A stretch of 64,000 nt of DNA, taken from Nocardioides sp. CFH 31398 (GTDB lineage: Bacteria > Actinomycetota > Actinomycetes > Propionibacteriales > Nocardioidaceae). Position numbers and translations under genes: made by a program. The stretch covers positions 95,694 through 159,693 of the forward strand of contig NZ_JAKUHT010000020.1 of assembly GCF_022436705.1 (NCBI RefSeq). The letters are read 5' to 3'. The notes under the pieces were generated by a model. That model was given only the letters and a program-made list of their open reading frames with translations, was not told where the DNA came from and did no database searches. Positions within the stretch are counted from its first letter, which is position 1. Each line of letters starts with the position of its first letter. Of the stretch, positions 10,363 to 18,953 are shown in pieces.

Positions 10363-11649
10363 TCAGAAGTCCCGCACCCGCGGCAGGGTGTGGTCGGCGC
10401 CGGGGCGGACCATGAGGATCTGGTCCACGCCCATGCGACCGTCGCGGAAGGCCATCCGGCCGCCCACCAGGTAGAGCCGCCACACGCGGACGACCTCCTC
10501 GCCGACGAGCTCGGTGAGCCGGGCCGCGTTCTTCTCGAACGTCTCGAGCCACCCGTCGACGGTCCACACGTAGTGCTCACGCATCGCGTGGACGTCGCGG
10601 ACCTCGAGGCCGCCTTCCTCCAGCAGCGCGACGGTCTCGCCGACCGGGCGCATGTGCATGTCGGGAGCGATGAACGACTCGATGAAGGGGCCGCCACCGG
10701 GGTGGCCCTTGCGGCCGCCGGCCCGCGACATCTGCTGCACGAGCACGCGGCCGCCGGGCTTGACCGCGTCGCGCAGCACCCGGGCGTACGTCGGGTAGTT
10801 GCCCTGCCCGACGTGCTCACCCATCTCGATGCTCGCGGCGGCGTCGAAGTGGCCGGCGCCCCCCTGGACCTCCGGGATCTCGCGGTAGTCCTGCAAGCGG
10901 ATCTCGACGCGGTCGCCCAGGCCGCGCTCGGCGATGCGGGCGTCGATGAACTTCTTCTGCTCCGCCGCGATCGTCACGCCGGTCACCTGCGCGCCGTAGT
11001 GCTCCGCGGCGTGCAGCGACAGCGAGCCCCAGCCGCACCCGACGTCCAGGAACCGCATGCCCGGCTCGAGGCCGATCTTGCGGCAGACGAGGTCCAGCTT
11101 GTCGCGCTGCGCGTCGGTGAGCGTGTACGACGGGTCGTCGAGCGGCTTGGTGAAGTACGCCGACGAGTACGCCATCTGCGGCTCGAGGATCAACGAGTAG
11201 AACTCGTTCGACAGGTCGTAGTGGTGGCTGATCGCTCGGCGGTCGCGGAGCCGGGAGTGCAGCCGGCCCGTGATCCGCGCCTGCGAGGCCGGGGCGACGG
11301 GCGGGCGGCCGAGGACGCCGAGGTCGCGGGCCGTCCGCGCGGCCTGCAGCAGCGTCGACGGTGTCGGGCGTACCCCCGACAGGCCCCGCTCCGCGGCGAC
11401 CGACCACACGTGGGTCAGGGCGTCGTCCAGGTCGTGGTGCACCTCGATCTCGCCGGTGACGTAGGCCTGCGCCGCGCCCAGCTCCCCCGGGTGCCAGAGC
11501 AGCCGACGGAGGGCGTCCGGCGTGCGGATCTCCACCAGCGGTGCGCCGACGGGGCCGGTCTCGCTGCCGTCCCAGGCACGCAGCCGCACGGGCAGCTCGC
11601 CGCCCACGAACGGGGCGAGCGCCTCGGCGAGACGGTCGGCGACGGTCAT
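10363..11649 (-). CDS. Cyclopropane-fatty-acid-synthase-family methyltransferase
   Basis: A 428-residue S-adenosylmethionine-dependent enzyme acting on unsaturated acyl chains of membrane lipids. It shows an N-terminal lipid-binding region, HHYDLSNEFY, the SAM motif FLDVGCGWGSL, and SIEMGEHVG with the conserved Glu. Last gene of the sigma-factor operon, starting by ATGA overlap with the preceding methyltransferase gene. Having two such enzymes side by side suggests different products (for example cyclopropane versus methyl-branched chains) or different substrates; the sequence does not decide. Confidence 0.9.
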   Translation of the reverse strand: MTVADRLAEALAPFVGGELPVRLRAWDGSETGPVGAPLVEIRTPDALRRLLWHPGELGAAQAYVTGEIEVHHDLDDALTHVWSVAAERGLSGVRPTPSTLLQAARTARDLGVLGRPPVAPASQARITGRLHSRLRDRRAISHHYDLSNEFYSLILEPQMAYSSAYFTKPLDDPSYTLTDAQRDKLDLVCRKIGLEPGMRFLDVGCGWGSLSLHAAEHYGAQVTGVTIAAEQKKFIDARIAERGLGDRVEIRLQDYREIPEVQGGAGHFDAAASIEMGEHVGQGNYPTYARVLRDAVKPGGRVLVQQMSRAGGRKGHPGGGPFIESFIAPDMHMRPVGETVALLEEGGLEVRDVHAMREHYVWTVDGWLETFEKNAARLTELVGEEVVRVWRLYLVGGRMAFRDGRMGVDQILMVRPGADHTLPRVRDF

Positions 11650-12995
11650 CGGGCGTCCTCCCGGGTGAAGAGCAGCTGGTTGACGTCGAGGTACGCCGAG
11701 GCGAAGCCCGCCCGGGAGTACTCGAGGTAGAAGTGCCACATCCGGCGGAACGTCTCGTCGAAGCCGAGCGCGCCGATCCGTGCGGCGGCGGCGGTCGCCG
11801 TGACGTCCCACTGCCGCAGGGTCTCGGCGTAGTGCTGGCCCATCGAGAGCCGCCCGGTCATCCGGAGCGCGGTGTCGGCCCGGGTGATCTCGTCCAGGAC
11901 CTGCACCGACGGCAGGAAGCCGCCGGGGAAGATGTACTTGTTGATCCAGGTGTAGGTCCGCCTCGTGGCGAGCATCCGGTCGTGCGGCATCGTGATCGCC
12001 TGGATGCCGACCCGACCACCGGGCGCCAGCACCCGGTCGATGGTGCGGAAGTACGTCGACCAGTACTCGTGGCCGACGGCCTCGATCATCTCGACGGAGA
12101 CGACGGCGTCGTAGGTGCCCTGCACGGCGCGGTAGTCGCACAGCTCGACGGTGACGGCCTCGGTGTGACCGGCCTCGTCGATCCGTCGCTGCGCCAGCGC
12201 CTGCTGCTCGCTGGACAGGGTCACGGAGTGGACCGTCGCCCCGCGGGCGGCGGCGCGGATCGCGAGCTCGCCCCAGCCGGTGCCGATCTCGAGCACCCGG
12301 GTGCCCCGGCCCACGCCGGTCTGGTCGAGCAGCCGCTCGATCTTGCGGGCCTGGGCCGCCTCGAGGTCGGCCCCGGGCACCGGCGGCGCGGCCTGCAGGA
12401 ACGGGCCGACCGTGTCGCGGACGGCGTCGAGCCGCGCCTCGAACAGTGCGGAGGAGTAGCTCAGCGTCGGGTCGAGGAACGTGGCGAACAGGTCGTTCGA
12501 GAGGTCGTAGTGGTGCGCGATGTTGCCGCGGGTCTGCTTCTCGGTGTTGCGGTGCAGCGCCGGCGGTCGGCGGACGACGGCGGCGCGCAGCTTCTGCAGC
12601 GGCTCGGGCACCAGGCGCGGCATCTCCGCGGACAGCACGGCGAGGAAGCCGCCCAGGTCACCGGAGGGCCCCTCGTCCCAGGCGCCGGTCAGGTAGGCCT
12701 CGCCGAAGCCGATGAGGGCGTCGCGGCCGAACCGGGCGAAGAACTCGTCGGGACGGTGGATCGTCATCTCCGGGCCGCCGAGCCCGAGCGTCGAGCCGGG
12801 CCCGTCGGCACCGTGGACGGTGACCGGCAGCCGCGAGATCGCGGCGGCGAAGAGCCGCTTCGCGACCAGCGCGGACACCCGGGTGCGGGGGCCGGAGGGG
12901 ACGCGGTCCAGACCCGGCCACGTGTGCGGGTCGGGACGGGGTACCGCGTACGCGGTGGCGCCCAGGTCTTCGTGCGGTGTCATCTCGGTGGTCAC
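11646..12995 (-). CDS. Cyclopropane-fatty-acid-synthase-family methyltransferase (UfaA1-type position)
   Basis: A 449-residue paralogue of the next gene, with HHYDLSNDLF, the SAM loop VLEIGTGWGEL and VSVEMIEAVG. The GTG start at 12995 overlaps the stop of the FAD/DUF1365 gene and has AGGAGGG six bases upstream, a strong site that decides this start over ATG 12983. In M. tuberculosis ufaA1 sits in the sigK locus next to DUF1365 and FAD-oxidoreductase genes; the same set occurs here. Expected to modify unsaturated phospholipid acyl chains at the membrane. Confidence 0.9.
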   Translation of the reverse strand: MTTEMTPHEDLGATAYAVPRPDPHTWPGLDRVPSGPRTRVSALVAKRLFAAAISRLPVTVHGADGPGSTLGLGGPEMTIHRPDEFFARFGRDALIGFGEAYLTGAWDEGPSGDLGGFLAVLSAEMPRLVPEPLQKLRAAVVRRPPALHRNTEKQTRGNIAHHYDLSNDLFATFLDPTLSYSSALFEARLDAVRDTVGPFLQAAPPVPGADLEAAQARKIERLLDQTGVGRGTRVLEIGTGWGELAIRAAARGATVHSVTLSSEQQALAQRRIDEAGHTEAVTVELCDYRAVQGTYDAVVSVEMIEAVGHEYWSTYFRTIDRVLAPGGRVGIQAITMPHDRMLATRRTYTWINKYIFPGGFLPSVQVLDEITRADTALRMTGRLSMGQHYAETLRQWDVTATAAAARIGALGFDETFRRMWHFYLEYSRAGFASAYLDVNQLLFTREDAR

Positions 12996-15082
12996 GAGAC
13001 GCCCTCCTGGCGGGGGTGGTCGGGTCGGGGGCGGACCGGCAGGCGGCGCAGCCAGAGCGTGATGCCGTGGAGCCTGATCAGCACGGAGTGTCGCAAGGCG
13101 ACCGGCGCGGCGCGCCACGGGGCGTGGCGGGCGGTCGCGGTGCCGCGCAGCGAGGCCGAGAAGTCCTCGCCCTCGTCGGAGGTCAGGGACACGGCGACGT
13201 GCAGGTCGGTCTCGGTCGGGGTGGGGACGGCGATCTCGTATCGGCCGCCCGTCCCGTGGAACGGGGAGACGTACAGCGCCTTGTCGGTGCTGGCGCGGCC
13301 CTGGGCGTCCGGGTGGACGAGGTAGGCGTGCCGCTCGCCGTAGGTGTTGTGGACCTCGACGACCACGCAGCGCTGCTCGCCGTCCGGCCCGAAGCACCAG
13401 AACACCGAGATCGGGTTGAAGCAGTAGCCGAAGGCGCGGGGGTTGGCGGCCATGAGGATGCGGCCACCCGACACGTCGACGCCCTGCTGGGCGCAGAAGG
13501 CCTCGACGTTCTCGCGGAGGCTGCGCTCCGGGTGGGCCGGGTCGTTGACGTGGTCCCGGGCCTCGAAGGTCCCGAGCACGGGGCCGAGGACGCCGGGTCG
13601 CGGCAGGTGGTCGAGGTCGACGACCTGGGTGTGCGAGCGGTGCGAGAACGTCCGCCGCAGCGGCGTGCGGCGGGTGTGGCTGATCGTGGTCGCGTAGGTG
13701 CGGGGCGAGGTGGACGCCGTGGCCGGGCGGCGGCCCGGCGCGGTGCGCTCCCAGTCCACACCCAACCGGGCCGCGGCCTCGACGCCCGAGCGCGCGCCGT
13801 CCTCGTGGAAGCCCCAGCCGTGGTAGGCGCCGGCGAAGGCGAGCCGGTCGGAGTCGCACTCGTCGAGCCGGCCCTGCGCGGCGACGGACTCGGGGGTGTA
13901 GAGCGGGTGCTCGTACTCCATCGTGTCGATCACCGTGGCCTCGTCGACGAGGTCGGCTCCGCCGAGGGTGACGAGGAAGCGGCGGTCGGTGACGCCGTAC
14001 GCCTCGTCGAGGCGCATCAGCCGGGTGAGGTCGTAGGTGACCGTGACGGCCCCGGTGTCGCCGTGGTGGTGGGCGGGCCGGCGCAGGTAGTTCCACGACG
14101 CGCGGGCGCGCGGCAGGCGCGGCAGCAGCGAGGTGTCCGTGTGCAGCTGCGCGGTGTTGGTGGAGTACGTGATGGCGCCGAGGACCTCGCGCTGCGCGTC
14201 GGTCGGCGCGTCCAGCATCGCCAGCGCCTGGTGCGGGTGGGTGGCGACGACCACCGCGTCGAACGTCGTCCGCTCGCCGTTGCCGTCGGTGAGCTGCACG
14301 CCGTCGGCGGTCTCGAGCAGGCCGGTGACCTTGACGCCGGTGCGGACCTCGTCGAGGTGCTCGGCCACGGCGGCGACGTACGTCGCGGACCCGCCGACGA
14401 CCGTCCGCCACGGCGGGGAGCCGAAGACCTGCAGCATCCCGTGGTGGGACAGGAAGCGGAACAGGTAGCGCGCGGGGTACTCCAGCGCACGGGCGTCGTC
14501 CGTGGACCACACCGCGGCGACGAGGGGCTCCATGAACAGGGCACGGAAGTGCTGGTCGAAGCCGCCGTCGTCGAGGAACTCGGCGAGGGTGCGCAGGTCG
14601 GCGTCGGCGTCGGACGTCGAGCGCAGCAGCGCGCGGGCGCGGCGGTGGAAGCGGGGGACCTGGACGAGCATCCGCAGGAACGCGGGGTCGACGGCGTTGC
14701 GCCAGGTGGCGAACACCCCGGTGAGGCCGAGCGCGCCGGCCCACTCGACCCGCCGCTGCTCGTCGCGGATCGACATCGACATCTCGGAGAGCCGCGTCGT
14801 GACGCCGAGCTCGCCGAACAGCCGCAGCAGGTGGGGGTAGGTGCGCTCGTTGTGGACGATGAACCCGGTGTCGACCGGGACCGTCACGGTGGTGCCGTCG
14901 GGGCGTCGGACGTCGACGGGGTGGGTGTCGGCGTGGCCGCCGAGGCGGCTGTCGGCCTCCAGCAGGGTGACGTGGCAGGTCCGCGAGAGGACGTAGGCCG
15001 CGGTCAGGCCGGCGACACCGCTCCCGACGACGGCGACCCGACGACGGTCCGTGTGCTGCTCCCCATGACCCCCAGCGCTCAC
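12992..15082 (-). CDS. FAD-dependent amine-oxidase-like protein fused to DUF1365
   Basis: A 696-residue protein. Residues about 12-430 form an NAD(P)/FAD-binding amine-oxidase-like enzyme: VAVVGSGVAGLTAAY near the N terminus, ETADGVQLTDG, and FAGAYHGWGFHEDGA closing the FAD domain. From about residue 445 (TYATTISHTRR) to the end it is DUF1365, including NPRAFGYCFNPIS. In Mycobacterium (Rv0449c and Rv0448c as I recall) these are separate neighbouring genes; here they form one uninterrupted frame. GTG 15082 is used because it overlaps the anti-sigma stop; the frame is open further upstream. Probably acts on cyclopropane or unsaturated lipid acyl chains with the two methyltransferases. Confidence 0.88.
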   Translation of the reverse strand: MSAGGHGEQHTDRRRVAVVGSGVAGLTAAYVLSRTCHVTLLEADSRLGGHADTHPVDVRRPDGTTVTVPVDTGFIVHNERTYPHLLRLFGELGVTTRLSEMSMSIRDEQRRVEWAGALGLTGVFATWRNAVDPAFLRMLVQVPRFHRRARALLRSTSDADADLRTLAEFLDDGGFDQHFRALFMEPLVAAVWSTDDARALEYPARYLFRFLSHHGMLQVFGSPPWRTVVGGSATYVAAVAEHLDEVRTGVKVTGLLETADGVQLTDGNGERTTFDAVVVATHPHQALAMLDAPTDAQREVLGAITYSTNTAQLHTDTSLLPRLPRARASWNYLRRPAHHHGDTGAVTVTYDLTRLMRLDEAYGVTDRRFLVTLGGADLVDEATVIDTMEYEHPLYTPESVAAQGRLDECDSDRLAFAGAYHGWGFHEDGARSGVEAAARLGVDWERTAPGRRPATASTSPRTYATTISHTRRTPLRRTFSHRSHTQVVDLDHLPRPGVLGPVLGTFEARDHVNDPAHPERSLRENVEAFCAQQGVDVSGGRILMAANPRAFGYCFNPISVFWCFGPDGEQRCVVVEVHNTYGERHAYLVHPDAQGRASTDKALYVSPFHGTGGRYEIAVPTPTETDLHVAVSLTSDEGEDFSASLRGTATARHAPWRAAPVALRHSVLIRLHGITLWLRRLPVRPRPDHPRQEGVS

Positions 15083-15858
15083 GCGGCCGGTCCGAAGTCG
15101 AACTCGGCGATCGGCTCCGAGGTCGGCTCCTCCGAGCCCCCCTCCGGCTCGACGGTGATGCCGACGCCGTCGGCGCCGCGCGCCTCGCCGTTCAGCTGGA
15201 CCGTCTGGTCCTCGGCGACCGGCATCAGCCCCGCCGGCTCGAAGACCCCGTCGCGCTCGTACCAGAGCTGGTAGACGCGGTCCGTGGGCGGCGGCGGCAT
15301 GTTCTCGGTCCGGATGACCGAGGAGTTCGCCGTGTCGGAGTGGACGACGGTGGCGCGGACGTCCTTGCCGAGCTCGACCGAGGTCGAGCGGGCGTCGTCG
15401 GCCTGCAGCACCTGCTGCGCCGGGCTGAGCTCGTCGGGCTGGTCGACCCACGGCTGGGTGACGCCCAGGCCGACGGCGAGGACGGCGGCCGCGGCGACGC
15501 CGGCGACCGTCGAGGTCCAGCGGCGGCGACGGCCGCGGCGCGCGGCGAGCTCGTCGCGCCGCTCGGCGAGGGTCGGCTGCACGGGCAGCGGCGGCAGCGG
15601 GCGGATGGTGCCGATCTGCGCCAGCACGTCGCGGCGCAGGCCCGGCGGGGGCGTGGTCAGGGAGGTCGAGGCGAGCACGCCCGCCGCCTCCTGGAGGGTG
15701 GCGACCTCGGCCTGGCAGTCCGGGCAGGCCGCCAGGTGCCGCTCGAACAGGGTCCGCTCGGACTCGTCGAGGGCGTCGACGGCGTACGCGCCGACCAGGG
15801 CGTGGCTGAGCTCGGTCTCGCTGGCGAGGTCGCGGGCCTGGTGGTCGTGATCGGTCAC
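15079..15858 (-). CDS. Anti-sigma factor, RskA-like
   Basis: A 259-residue membrane anti-sigma factor. The N-terminal zinc-binding anti-sigma domain has His41, Cys45 and Cys48 (HLAACPDC). One membrane helix lies at about residues 114-134, followed by an extracytoplasmic RskA C-terminal domain with YQLWYERDG. It is expected to hold the co-encoded sigma factor at the membrane until regulated proteolysis. The ATG overlaps the sigma gene stop by four bases, the usual arrangement for cognate pairs. Confidence 0.92.
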   Translation of the reverse strand: MTDHDHQARDLASETELSHALVGAYAVDALDESERTLFERHLAACPDCQAEVATLQEAAGVLASTSLTTPPPGLRRDVLAQIGTIRPLPPLPVQPTLAERRDELAARRGRRRRWTSTVAGVAAAAVLAVGLGVTQPWVDQPDELSPAQQVLQADDARSTSVELGKDVRATVVHSDTANSSVIRTENMPPPPTDRVYQLWYERDGVFEPAGLMPVAEDQTVQLNGEARGADGVGITVEPEGGSEEPTSEPIAEFDFGPAA

Positions 15859-16448
15859 TGGCCGACTCCCATCGCGTCTCGTAGTCGGATCAGGCCGTCC
15901 CTGATCCGGGTCTTGGCGGTGCCCAGCGGCAGGTCGAGCAGCTGCGCGACCTCGGTGTGCGTGTAGCCGCCGAGGTAGGCCAGCTCGACGGCCTCGCGCT
16001 GCACGTCGGTGAGTGCGGCGAGGGCCGAGCGGACCCGGTGGGCCTCGAGCGACGCGTGCGCGGCCTCGGCCGTGCTGTCGTGCTCGGGCGTGCTCGTGCG
16101 GTGGTGGTAGGTCAGGTCGCGGCGGGTGCTGGCCTCCGCCGAGCGGACCCGGTCCACGGCCTTGCGGTGGACGATGGTCATCATCCAGGACAGCGCGCTG
16201 CCCTTCGCCGGGTCGAACCGGCTGGCGGTGCGCCAGGTCTCGAGGTAGGCCTCCTGGGTGACCTCCTCGGCCTGCGCCGGGTCTCTCACCACGCGGAGCG
16301 CGAGCCCGTGGACCCGTGCCGCGGTGGCGTCGTACAGCTCGCCGAAGGCGGCATGGTCGCCCCGGCTGGAGCGCTGGAGCAGGCGGCCCAGGGCCTCCGG
16401 CCCACCCGGTGCGGGTGGGCCGGAGGCTACGGGTTCAGTCGACCTCAC
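15855..16448 (-). CDS. sigK: ECF RNA polymerase sigma factor, SigK-like
   Basis: The product has 197 residues from GTG 16448; GTG 16505 in the same frame would also work but overlaps the fasciclin stop. Region 2 (AFGELYDATAARVHGLALRV, then ALSWMMTIVHRKAVDRVR) and region 4 (LTDVQREAVELAYLGGYTHTE) are complete. SigK is recognised from the combination with RskA, fasciclin, DUF1365/FAD and UfaA-like genes. A perfect 15-bp hairpin lies inside the first codons, so expression from upstream transcription may be attenuated. There is no good ribosome binding site at either start. Confidence 0.85.
   Translation of the reverse strand: MRSTEPVASGPPAPGGPEALGRLLQRSSRGDHAAFGELYDATAARVHGLALRVVRDPAQAEEVTQEAYLETWRTASRFDPAKGSALSWMMTIVHRKAVDRVRSAEASTRRDLTYHHRTSTPEHDSTAEAAHASLEAHRVRSALAALTDVQREAVELAYLGGYTHTEVAQLLDLPLGTAKTRIRDGLIRLRDAMGVGQ
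16393..16427 (-). terminator. Perfect 15-bp hairpin in the sigK 5' region
   Basis: Arms 16393-16407 and 16413-16427 are perfectly complementary (GCCTCCGGCCCACCC and its reverse complement) around a five-base loop. It lies 62 bases past the fasciclin stop in the direction of transcription, where an intrinsic terminator or attenuator would be expected, but has no T-run and sits within sigK coding sequence. Confidence 0.5.
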
Positions 16449-16488
16449 GGCCGCATCATCCCTGATGATCCTGGGTCGTGGCGCCCGA

Positions 16489-17208
16489 TCAGCCGTTGCC
16501 GCCACCGTTGCCGCCGCCCGTCTGCTCGGGCATCAGCACGCTGTCGATGACGTACACGTTGGCGTTGGCGGTCTGCACGTTGCCGCAGATGATGTTCGCC
16601 TCCTCGCCACCGTTGGCGGCGGGGATGGTGAAGTCCTCGCCCTCGCCCTCGATGGTCACGGTGTCCTCCGCGACGGTGGTCTGGTCACCGGCGAGGTCGG
16701 ACGGGTCGACCCGCTCGGGCAGGACGTGGTGGGTGAGCACCGTGGTCAGGGCCGGCTTGTCGCCGAGGAGGGCGTTGAGGTCGGCCTCCGGGATCTTGGC
16801 GAAGGCGTCGTTGGTCGGCGCGAAGACGGTGGCGGCCTCGAGGCCGTTCAGGGTCTGCACCAGGTCGGCCTCGGTGACCGCGGTGACCAGGGTCTCCAGC
16901 AGCGGGTTGTTGCTGGCGGCGGTGGCGACCGGGTCGTCGGCCATGCCCTCGGCCGAGCCGGGGCCGTTCTGCGGCACCTCGGCGCAGGCGGCGCCGAAGT
17001 ACATCGGCTCCTCCGCGGCCTCGGACTCGCTGGAGTCCTCGGAGGGGCTGGACTCCTCGGAGGGGGACTCCTCGGTGGCGCTGCTCTCGGAGCCCGACGA
17101 GTCGGAACCGGAGTCGGCGTCCTCGCTCGAGCAGGCCGCGAGGCCCAGCGAGAGGGACAGGGCCAGGGCCGCGACGCCGCCGGTCCGCTTCAGGATCGTG
17201 CGCTGCAT
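16489..17208 (-). CDS. Fasciclin-domain lipoprotein (MPT83/MPT70-like)
   Basis: A 239-residue surface lipoprotein. The lipobox LAAC puts the acylated Cys at residue 26, followed by a Ser/Glu-rich linker to about residue 68 and a fasciclin (FAS1) domain with TVFAPTNDAF and TTVLTHHVLP. A Gly/Asn-rich tail ends the protein. In mycobacteria the fasciclin proteins MPT70/MPT83 are main products of the SigK regulon, and here the gene sits directly upstream of sigK and rskA. A SigK-like promoter is visible upstream. ATG 17208 has GAAAGG before it. Confidence 0.9.
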   Translation of the reverse strand: MQRTILKRTGGVAALALSLSLGLAACSSEDADSGSDSSGSESSATEESPSEESSPSEDSSESEAAEEPMYFGAACAEVPQNGPGSAEGMADDPVATAASNNPLLETLVTAVTEADLVQTLNGLEAATVFAPTNDAFAKIPEADLNALLGDKPALTTVLTHHVLPERVDPSDLAGDQTTVAEDTVTIEGEGEDFTIPAANGGEEANIICGNVQTANANVYVIDSVLMPEQTGGGNGGGNG

Positions 17209-17262
17209 GGTGAGGCCTTTCTGTCGGCGACCCGGACTGTCCGGGCCGTGCGGGGGAAGTGC

Positions 17263-17296
17263 GCAGGTGATTCGTCACCTGCGGGTGGGTGGATGG
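17263..17296 (-). promoter_or_regulatory. Putative SigK-type promoter overlapping a UUCG-type dyad
   Basis: On the minus strand CCATCC (17296-17291) is followed after 15 bases by ACGAAT (17275-17270), close to the mycobacterial SigK pattern CCATCC/CCGAAT as I remember it. The predicted start lies about 55 bases before the fasciclin ATG. The -10 sits in the centre of an 8-bp perfect dyad (17263-17282, GCAGGTGA/TCACCTGC), which could instead be the terminator of the oxidoreductase gene upstream. Confidence 0.5.
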
Positions 17297-17338
17297 GTGC
17301 TGACCTGGGTTTTTTCGACGTTCCCGACCATCTCGGGG

Positions 17339-18898
17339 TCAGCTGACGTTGACGACGATCTCCTGGATGCCGCTGGAGCCGTTCGGGAACGGCTCGGCCA
17401 TCGCGGCGGTCTGCACCTCGCCGTCGTCGGTGATCGCGCGGGTGGCGATCAGGTGCTGGCCGGGGGAGTCGGCCTTCCAGCGGTAGAACCACTGGCGCCA
17501 GTAGTCGACGCCGGCGTCGGGGCCGAGCTCGGCGTCCTGCCAGGCGCCGCCGTCGACGCGGACCTGGACCTTGCCGATGCCGCGGGTCTGCGCCCAGGCG
17601 ACGCCCGCCACGACGATCTCGCCGGCGGGGTTCGACGAGAGGCCCTCCGGGGTGTCGATGCGGCTCGAGATCTTGATCGGGCCGTCGATCGCCCAGTCGC
17701 GCTCGGTCCAGTACGCCTCGACCTCGTCGTAGGTCGTGAGGGTCATCTTCGTGATCCACTTGCAGGCGCCGACGTAGCCGTAGATGCCGGGGGTCACGAG
17801 CCGGGCGGGGAACCCGCGGTCGCGGGGGAGCGGCTCCCCGTTCATCCCGATGACGAGCAGGGTGTCGCGGCCGTCGAGCGCCACCTCGAGGGGCGTGCTC
17901 ATCGTGAAGCCGTCGACCGAGGTCGAGAGGATCTGGTCGGCGCCGGTGGAGTCGATGCCGGCGCGGTCGAGCAGGTCCTTGATGGGGATGCCCTGCCAGC
18001 GCGCGGAGCCGACGTACGGGCCGCCGACGTAGTTCGAGACGCAGGTGAGGGTGATGTCCTTCTCGACCGTGTCCATCTCGAGGAGCTCGGCGTAGGTGAA
18101 CGACACCTCCGTCTCGACGTCGCCGTCGATCGTGAGGGTCCAGGACGACTCGTCGACCACGGGCACGGACAGGTTGATGTCGACGCGGTAGAAGTCCTCG
18201 GCGGGCGTGACGAACGGCGAGACGCCGTCGACCCGGGTCTCGAGACCGGCGGGCAGGGCCTTCGGCGAGGACGTCGGTCGCGGCAGCGAGATGTTCGACA
18301 GGCGGGTGCGGGCGGTGCCGACCGCCTGGCCGATCGCGGCCATCCCGACGGCCACGACCGCGACCGCCCCGGCGCCGACGAGGACGCCACGGCGCGACGC
18401 GCGCGCCGCGGTCGGGGTGCCGGCGGAGTCGGCGTCCCACGGCTCGGGCGGGGTCGCCCGACGCAGGCGCCGGGCGAACCAGACCAGCACCCCGGCGCCC
18501 ACGGCGGCGGTGAGGACCGCCGGGAGGACGTCGAGGACGCCGGCGGTCGGACGCAGCACGGCCGCCGCACCAGCCAGCGCGACGAGCGCCAGGAGCAGGC
18601 CGAGCCCGCCCGCGAGGGTGCGACGGGCGAGCACCCCGGCCACGCCCGCCAGGACCAGGGTGACGACGAGGACGCTGCCGACCAGGATCACCTTGTCCGC
18701 GGACCCGAAGGTCGCGATCGCCCACTCCTTCACCGGGGTGGGCGTGGCGTCGATGACGGTCGAGCCGACGGCCAGGACCGGCGAGCTCGCCGGGTCCAGG
18801 AGCGACGCCGTCAGGTGACCGGCCGCGGTGCCGGCGAGGGCGGCGAGCACCCCGGCTCCGGCGTAGGAGGCGGTCCGGGCGGACGGCAGGAGCTTCAT
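17339..18898 (-). CDS. Membrane-anchored molybdopterin-dependent oxidoreductase (sulfite-oxidase family)
   Basis: 519 residues. About five hydrophobic segments occupy residues 13-192, with a twin-arginine-like SRRGVLVGAG at about 168-177 before the catalytic part. The Mo-ligand cysteine is Cys286 in TLTCVSN, and the region FPARLVTPGIYGY is typical of the sulfite-oxidase-like molybdopterin fold. A C-terminal Mo-co dimerisation domain follows, with WYR-like spacing in WRQWFYRWKA. Likely works outside the membrane as part of envelope redox or protein repair. It is transcribed towards the fasciclin and sigK genes and starts 55 bp from the divergent hydratase gene. Confidence 0.88.
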   Translation of the reverse strand: MKLLPSARTASYAGAGVLAALAGTAAGHLTASLLDPASSPVLAVGSTVIDATPTPVKEWAIATFGSADKVILVGSVLVVTLVLAGVAGVLARRTLAGGLGLLLALVALAGAAAVLRPTAGVLDVLPAVLTAAVGAGVLVWFARRLRRATPPEPWDADSAGTPTAARASRRGVLVGAGAVAVVAVGMAAIGQAVGTARTRLSNISLPRPTSSPKALPAGLETRVDGVSPFVTPAEDFYRVDINLSVPVVDESSWTLTIDGDVETEVSFTYAELLEMDTVEKDITLTCVSNYVGGPYVGSARWQGIPIKDLLDRAGIDSTGADQILSTSVDGFTMSTPLEVALDGRDTLLVIGMNGEPLPRDRGFPARLVTPGIYGYVGACKWITKMTLTTYDEVEAYWTERDWAIDGPIKISSRIDTPEGLSSNPAGEIVVAGVAWAQTRGIGKVQVRVDGGAWQDAELGPDAGVDYWRQWFYRWKADSPGQHLIATRAITDDGEVQTAAMAEPFPNGSSGIQEIVVNVS

Positions 18899-18953
18899 GC
18901 CCCTGGTTCGACACCGCGACCGGTCCCGGATCGGATCCGGCAGGATGCGCGGC

